The notes under the pieces: model-generated
Databases searched by the model: none
The model's input: only the letters and a program-made list of their open reading frames with translations
Told to the model about the DNA's origin: nothing
Part shown: one piece after another, positions 58,828-64,000 of the stretch
How positions within the stretch are numbered: the stretch's first letter is position 1
Layout: the number at the start of each line of letters is the position of its first letter
Translations under genes and position numbers: made by a program
From: Neurospora crassa OR74A
Lineage: Eukaryota; Ascomycota; Sordariomycetes; Sordariales; Sordariaceae
NCBI RefSeq assembly: GCF_000182925.2
Contig: NC_026504.1
Location: 3,658,001 to 3,722,000 of the forward strand
DNA: 64,000 bases
Direction of reading: 5' to 3'

Positions 58828-59147
58828 GCTCAATGGTTAGTTGCGTAGGTTGGTAATCGCTTCCATCTCGAGGTGGGCGCCTGGGTGACTAGAAAAGGAG
58901 CCAGCTGAAGTGAAGATTGACTGACTACATGACTAAAGAGCGGACACAAGGATGGGAGGAATATGACAATAGAAACATGGGAGGGTTGCCATCTTCAGCC
59001 ACCTACCCAACTGTAAACCCAAAATCATACTTTTGCCAGAAACGATCAAGTTAGAAGCAGGAGATGCAGGTATTACCCATTACATGTCAATTAAGCTTAT
59101 CTAGCGAGTCATCACACCCGGTGATGACCGCCAGCTTTTGACTTATA

Positions 59148-59171
59148 TCGAATCGAATCGAATCGAATCGA
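59148..59171. repeat. (TCGAA)n pentanucleotide repeat
   Basis: Four perfect TCGAA units plus TCGA. Each unit contains the self-complementary TCGA, so the run can pair with itself. Confidence 0.9.
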
Positions 59172-59377
59172 TGCCTTTGAGGCTTCCTTCCGTCGGTTGC
59201 TAACCTTGCCTGCCGCCCGCGCAACTGAATAGAATGCTGTTGTGATCAACGGCCAAACCAAAAAGAAACCCTTTAGGTCAGCCAGACTCGACAATGAGGT
59301 TTGACAAACCTCAAATCCCTAAACTCCATGCAGGCCTGCCATGCGGAAATACTATACCCAAATGAAGAGAAAAAGAG

Positions 59378-59400
59378 AAAAAAAAAAAAAAAAAAAAAAA
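59378..59400. repeat. 23-base poly(A) run
   Basis: An uninterrupted A run is followed immediately by TTTG. It is flanked on the left by A/G-rich sequence. Confidence 0.95.
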
Positions 59401-59485
59401 TTTGTTCCGTACGGACCAGACCGTGGAGCCAAAGATGTGGCGGCCGTATGTCCTGTGCTGTAGTCTTGTATATGTGGGAGTCCAG

Positions 59486-59515
59486 TCCCAGTTCCCAAAG
59501 TCCCAGTTCCCAAAG
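59486..59515. repeat. Perfect 15-bp tandem duplication
   Basis: TCCCAGTTCCCAAAG occurs twice head to tail without mismatch. Confidence 0.9.
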
Positions 59516-59769
59516 TCCTACCAAGTCGAACGCCGATACAAATTATGAAAGATTATCAATCCCGAGCCAAGACGTGTTGAAATAAGGGGGAAAAAAAAAG
59601 AAGAAAAAAAGAAGGAAAATTGTCGCCGTCATGCTCTCACTTGCCCGCTCGCTCGCTCGCTCATCGTAATAATCAAATCATCATCCACCATCAAATCCAA
59701 ACTCATTATCCTCCTATTCCTCCAAGGTCCATTCAGCAAGCCTATTTCCCATCACTCCCCACATCAAAA

Positions 59770-62700
59770 TCATCCCCCTTCCTCTCCCTCCCCCTCAACC
59801 CCCTTCTTCCTCTTCTTACTCGGCCTCCGCTCACTCTTCGTACTACCACTCCTACTATTCCATCCCCCTTCTCCTTCAACCCAATGTCCCTTCTCAATCA
59901 TATGCTGCCGCAAATTATCCGGGCGGTTCTTATACTTGCTCTTGCAACCGGGAAACTTGCAGGGGTAGATCTTGTCCGGCTGGTCGCTGTGCTTGACCTT
60001 CATGTGCTTGGCCATGCTGCCTTTGAACCAGCGGGGGTTGCCGTCGGGACGGTAGTCGCAGAGGTGGCATTGGGGTGGGTGTTGGGGGTCGGAGTCGGGC
60101 TTTTGGGTTTGATCAGTAGTGGTGGCTGGGGCTTGGTCTTCGGAAGGTATTTCCCCAAGGTTGGAAGCTTGTTTTTGCTGTTGTTGTTGGCGGTGTTGTT
60201 GTGGTTGTTGTGATTGTTGTGGTTGTTGCGGTCCGAAAGTAGCTGTGGAACTGGCGACGTGGGAGCTATGTAGAGCTTCGGGAGGAGTAAGTGTCATTGT
60301 TGGTACAGAGAGTTTGCGGTGTGCTTCCGTCGAGACCTTGCCGATATCCGTGTGGTCCTTTAGGAAACGGGCTAGCTCGTCTTGGTGATCTTCGGTGGTG
60401 GTGGTTGTGGAATGATTTTGAGGAATATCGAACCCCGATATTATGGATCCGATGACTGATATACCGAGTAAGTGGTATACAGCACGATCGTTGACGCTTC
60501 CGAAATACTTGAGGTAGATATCGTCGCACAGTTCCCAGACTTTCGGGACGTAGTCACTGTAATAGCGACTCGCGGGCATGGACTCCTGATGCGTTCATCA
60601 GCATGACTTGTTTTCGTAACTGATGAGAAATCATTAGGGGAACACTCACCTTTCCAGCATGAAGAACTTCGATCTCAAGTCGTCTACCAGAGAAGATGAC
60701 CCCGTTGTTGACCTTATTGCAGATTTCAGAAAGCTTTCCTTTGAGTAGTTGCAAATCCTCGTTGTATTTGACCAGTTCACAGAGCATCTTCGTGACATCC
60801 GATGAGAATCCGTGGTTTCTGGAAAACATAAGGACTTCTTGGTGCTTTCTATGGAGTTCCGAGTTAATGATATCGAGTGAGTGCGATGGTTGACCGAAGA
60901 CAATGCAGCTTTCGAGTTCTGTAACAATCTGTTGTTAGTTTCTGATTGTTGATACAATGAACGCCATCACTTACCATCCAAAAACCGGCATCCTGCAACC
61001 AGGAGGGTGTCAGAATGGGTGCTACTTATATCTATGCGAGCAGTGGGAGCTTTGCCTTTCAGACTAGATGATCTGCTCAAAGGCACAACAGAGGACTTTG
61101 CACAAAAGTTACCAAGATCCCCAGGCGTGATACCCGATGGTTCCAGAATGTGATAAACCAATTGGCGGTACACAGTCCCTTCCTCGGCTTGAAGTAGATT
61201 CTCGTAGGCCAGAGACTGGAAGAACAATCCCTTTGCGTCATGTTCCATGTGTTCCTGCCGAGTGACAAAGTTGAAAGCATATATGACGTGTATTAAACAC
61301 AGAAAATCCATTGATGACGAAGGCTGCTCCCCTTGAAGCATTTGCCGGAGTGTTTGTAAACCTGTAAGCGCGATCTCTTTACATGGCATTGTTCGGAGTT
61401 TGTTGGCCAAGTGGTTATCCGGGATATCTTGGATTGCTTGTCTTGACGCAGATAAATGTTCCTGGATAAGATCCCAGGCTGACATTATCATCGTCTCGAC
61501 CTCGGGGTTGCAGATGTTATCATTGTGAACTTCGATTTGCTCAGGCTCGACTATGTCCATAGGATCATCTGCTGTCAGGTCAAGCTGAGCTGGATATGTC
61601 GAGTCTGCCGATGGCATCTCCAGGGGAAAAAGGAGATCATCCGGCATTTGCGGAACATGAATTTCTGACGGGAGTTCAGCTGGTCCATCAAGGATGTTGG
61701 GGAACGGCGCATTGTAAAATGTTTCAACAACCTCGTTAAACTCATCGGTCATCTTGGTATGGTTGACTGACCAAGCCACGTCAGAGCTTAATCCTTCGCT
61801 GTAATCCGTTACCGGAGACACCAGCGTCGAACTCATGGTGGTAAAGATGGTATCCGCACTTGCATTGGACCTGACGGATGACTGAGGAGATAGACCGTGC
61901 CTGCGAGAAGGGACTGAGGCAGGCCTGGAATTTTGCCGCTGTGGGTGACGGTGTCCCGCTAGACCCTGAGTGTTGACTTGAAGGCTTGGCCTACTCTGAC
62001 TGCTGCGCCCTGAGGCATCGTCCGATAAGGTACAGGGGAATAATGATGCTGAGTGGGAAGCCCCTGAGCCTTCCCAGTTTATCCCCGTGAAACTTTGATA
62101 AGATGAGAGAAGCTGATGGGAGGGTTCGGTACATTCGAGCTCGGAAATTCCCTCGGACATCTCAGGTATCTCGGGCAAGGTCTGGGACGGGGTGAGCACC
62201 ATGGATGGAGCGGGTACCATGAGTGCCTGCGGGTCGACACCGGCTTCCAGTCCTGTCTCAGGATTTTTATGGATGTTGGACACCTCCACTGAGTCGATTT
62301 CATATCTCATCACTGATTCCAGTTCGGTAGGTTGAGTTTGCATCATGATCGGCTGTTCAACCGGGGCAGCGCTCAGGAATTCGTAAGGCGGCGGCGCACT
62401 GGAGTCATGGTCAACATCGAATCCGGAATCGTGACTCCGCTTGGATTTGTGACCTATTCCGTGGAAGAACTTCTTGGCCATGAACAACATTTTCCTCCTC
62501 TTAGATGGATGGCTGAGACATCGCTTGCACTTAACGTCGTCAAAGCGCTCGACCCGGTTATGCTGAGGACACCAGTACTCTCCGGTCGAAAGATACCTGC
62601 AGTTGACCAGGTGCTTTAGCATTGACTCGTGGTCGCTCAGCAGTAGCTGGCACTTGTGGAGTGGACATTTCGAACGTTCTTCGTCTTTTAGAGTTGGGCA

Positions 62701-63156
62701 TAGGTTGCGGTTTACTGCAGCCCATATGATAAATCTGGCCTGGGCACAGTCCTGGCGGAGAGTTTCTTGGGTCCTGTAATGCACACTTAGCCTCAGACTT
62801 ACCCGAGAATATGATATGGCGGGGCCAAGAGAGAAGAAAACATACACACACGACAGTTCCTCTCGATGCTGCTGATACGTGTGTTGATGCTCGGGTTGCT
62901 GTGGCTGTGGTTGTGGTTGTTGTTGTTGTTGTTGTTGTTGTGGAGGTACCAAGCTCGGGTCCAAAATGGGATGAAAGGGAGAAGCATGGACCCCATAGGG
63001 CTGATATAAGCTTTGTGAATCCCCACCGATCTGATGTTGGCTTGGATGATATGACGATAGCGTTCTTGTTGTAGACGACGTGTATCCAGTGATGAAGGAG
63101 GTTAAGGAGAAGGAGTCGTCGTCAAGAAGAGACGGCGCCTGCTTCTTAGCGTCCAT
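59770..63156 (-). CDS. C2H2-type zinc-finger protein with poly-Q head (1064 aa)
   Basis: Exons are 62846-63156, 60975-62773, 60650-60918 and 59770-60585; introns are 72, 56 and 64 bp, all phases closing. The first intron has no in-frame stop and a length divisible by three, so read-through is possible, but GTATGT...TTACAG is a good pair. The N-terminus is Ser/Thr-rich with an eight-Gln run. Residues ~139-200 form a Cys/His-rich block (CPLHKCQLLLSDHESMLKHL, YWCPQHN, CKRC), an atypical zinc-binding region. The centre is Ser/Pro/Glu-rich and disordered, followed by a helical part around MIMSAWDLIQEHL. Near the C-terminus are two C2H2 fingers: CHLC...HMKVKH and YPCKFPGC...HMIEKGH (~965-1030), then a basic tail (SKKRKKG). 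This plan is common in fungal transcription-factor-like proteins. Targets are unknown. Confidence 0.85.
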
Positions 63157-64000
63157 CTTCTCAGGTGCGTGTACGGATGTCTTGCAGGACAAAGGTAGGT
63201 AGGTAGGTAGGCAAGTAAAGTAGGTACAACAGCAGCGGCAGCAGCAACGAGGATCCCTGATGGCGGTGCCAGGAACGATACTCTCTAGCAAAGTAAAAGA
63301 ACAGACGACACAGGCACGGTCATCTGAGAAATCATTCGCCACACATTGTTTGTTTTAATGCAGACTGGATCGCGAGCAGGGGCATTGGCCAGAGGGTGTG
63401 AGATTGTGAAAAGAAGAGCCGGATCAACGGGATTACGCGATGGCGCGCGGGTTGTGGTTGAGGTCCTAGAAAACTAGACTAGAGCTTCGGTATTCACGGC
63501 CTGTGGCGGACAGGGTAAGCAAGTGAGAGCCTAGGTAGCTAATGGCGAGCCAGCTCAGCAAACCAAGTGAGGTTGTCAGCCAGTGGTACGCCATTCTTCT
63601 TAGGACTTTGCGGTTGGCGAGCCGGGGTCACTCGTAGGACTTGGGGAGTTGAGTTGCTCTGGACTCTCTGCTGGGGCTGGACCGTCTGTAAGAGCAACTC
63701 TGACTGGCTCAACTGGTCACTAGCCACACATTTTGGTCGGCCTGGTCACCTTGAATCCGTCCCTGGCTGCAGATTGAGGGCGGTGACAGGGCCAGCAGAA
63801 GGACTGGAGACGGCGAAGGATTGGCTGCCTCTTTGAAGATGCTGTCTTGGGTTGTGATGGGAGGATGGATGTCCAACTGGCGTGGCTTGGCCGGCACTTG
63901 AGTGCAGATGGCATCTTGATTCTTGACAGGCACCACAGCTGACAAGACTGTTGCAAGTGATCTTGGCAGGCACGCACTCACTGTTCGTAACGTGGGACAA
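63157..64000. promoter_or_regulatory. Upstream region of the zinc-finger gene, to window edge
   Basis: 844 bp without a supportable gene. It contains an (AGGT)4 run at 63,193-63,211 just upstream of the zinc-finger start. Small overlapping frames near the window edge have no recognisable content. Confidence 0.45.
63193..63211. repeat. (AGGT)n run
   Basis: Four AGGT units in tandem about 40-55 bp upstream of the zinc-finger start codon. The unit recurs in several other intergenic regions of the window. Confidence 0.85.

Larger units (their letters stand above)
58399..59769. other. Convergent intergenic region rich in simple repeats
   Basis: 1.37 kb lie between the GFA gene and the zinc-finger gene. 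No coding sequence is supported. It contains a GCAACTGCAACG-type imperfect tandem (58,779-58,827), a TCGAA pentamer repeat, a 23-base A run and a perfect 15-bp tandem duplication. Confidence 0.6.

Noticed and set aside
62774-62845. Treating the zinc-finger gene's first intron as coding
   Set aside because: The frame stays open and the length is a multiple of three, but a GTATGT donor and TTACAG acceptor are present, and the encoded segment is hydrophobic and out of character with its Gln/His-rich surroundings.
1-64000. Mobile elements, virus-like elements, CRISPR arrays, rRNA
   Set aside because: No reverse transcriptase, integrase, transposase or capsid-like frame, no long terminal or inverted repeats, no spaced direct-repeat array and no rRNA sequence were seen. 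No strongly AT-rich block of the kind left by repeat-induced point mutation stood out by eye.

Overview
This is intron-containing nuclear DNA of a filamentous ascomycete, most likely Neurospora (N. crassa or a very close relative). Coding regions carry many 50-75 bp introns with GTANGT donors, CTAAC-like branch sites and YAG acceptors. Coding sequence is GC-biased, and proteins carry poly-Q and acidic tracts. The spliced ergothioneine gene gives exactly 876 codons and agrees with my recollection of N. crassa EGT-1. No transposon, virus-like element, CRISPR array, rRNA or convincing tRNA was seen. Gene models below were spliced by hand and each was checked for reading phase.

Layout, left to right. 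0.3-9 kb: an unrecognised coiled-coil protein (-), an Irc3-type mitochondrial DEAD/H helicase (-) and an Rrn5-like Pol I factor (+). 9.2-13.3 kb: a 1368-residue protein (-) joining 2H phosphoesterase, endonuclease/exonuclease/phosphatase, nucleotidyltransferase and MJ1316 domains, apparently an RNA end-processing or repair protein. 14.6-31.3 kb: two large chitin synthases with myosin-motor-like heads, class V (-) and class VII (+), head to head across 5.4 kb. 32-34.7 kb: a PDK/BCKDK-family mitochondrial kinase (-) and a 71-residue I9/Pbi2-like proteinase inhibitor (-).

36-45.4 kb: ribosome-biogenesis GTPase BMS1 (+), a PflX-like radical-SAM protein (+) with a 583-bp intron, and an unrecognised disordered protein (+). 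45.9-53 kb: a NECAP-like endocytic adaptor (-), eIF2B alpha (+) and 11-exon egt-1 (-). A 4.3-kb stretch with no convincing gene follows. 57.2-63.2 kb: a tandem GFA/CENP-V-domain protein (+) and a 1064-residue C2H2 zinc-finger protein (-).

Most of the window is ordinary housekeeping content in the usual fungal arrangement of independent transcription units. The points most worth a second look are the RNA-repair-like fusion protein; the chitin synthase pair, with a motor nucleotide site that is partly kept in one gene and erased in the other, a nearly shared intron position, and long ATG-free leaders on both sides; the PflX-like radical-SAM protein; the 14- and 22-nt exons in egt-1; and a motif shared by two divergent promoters.
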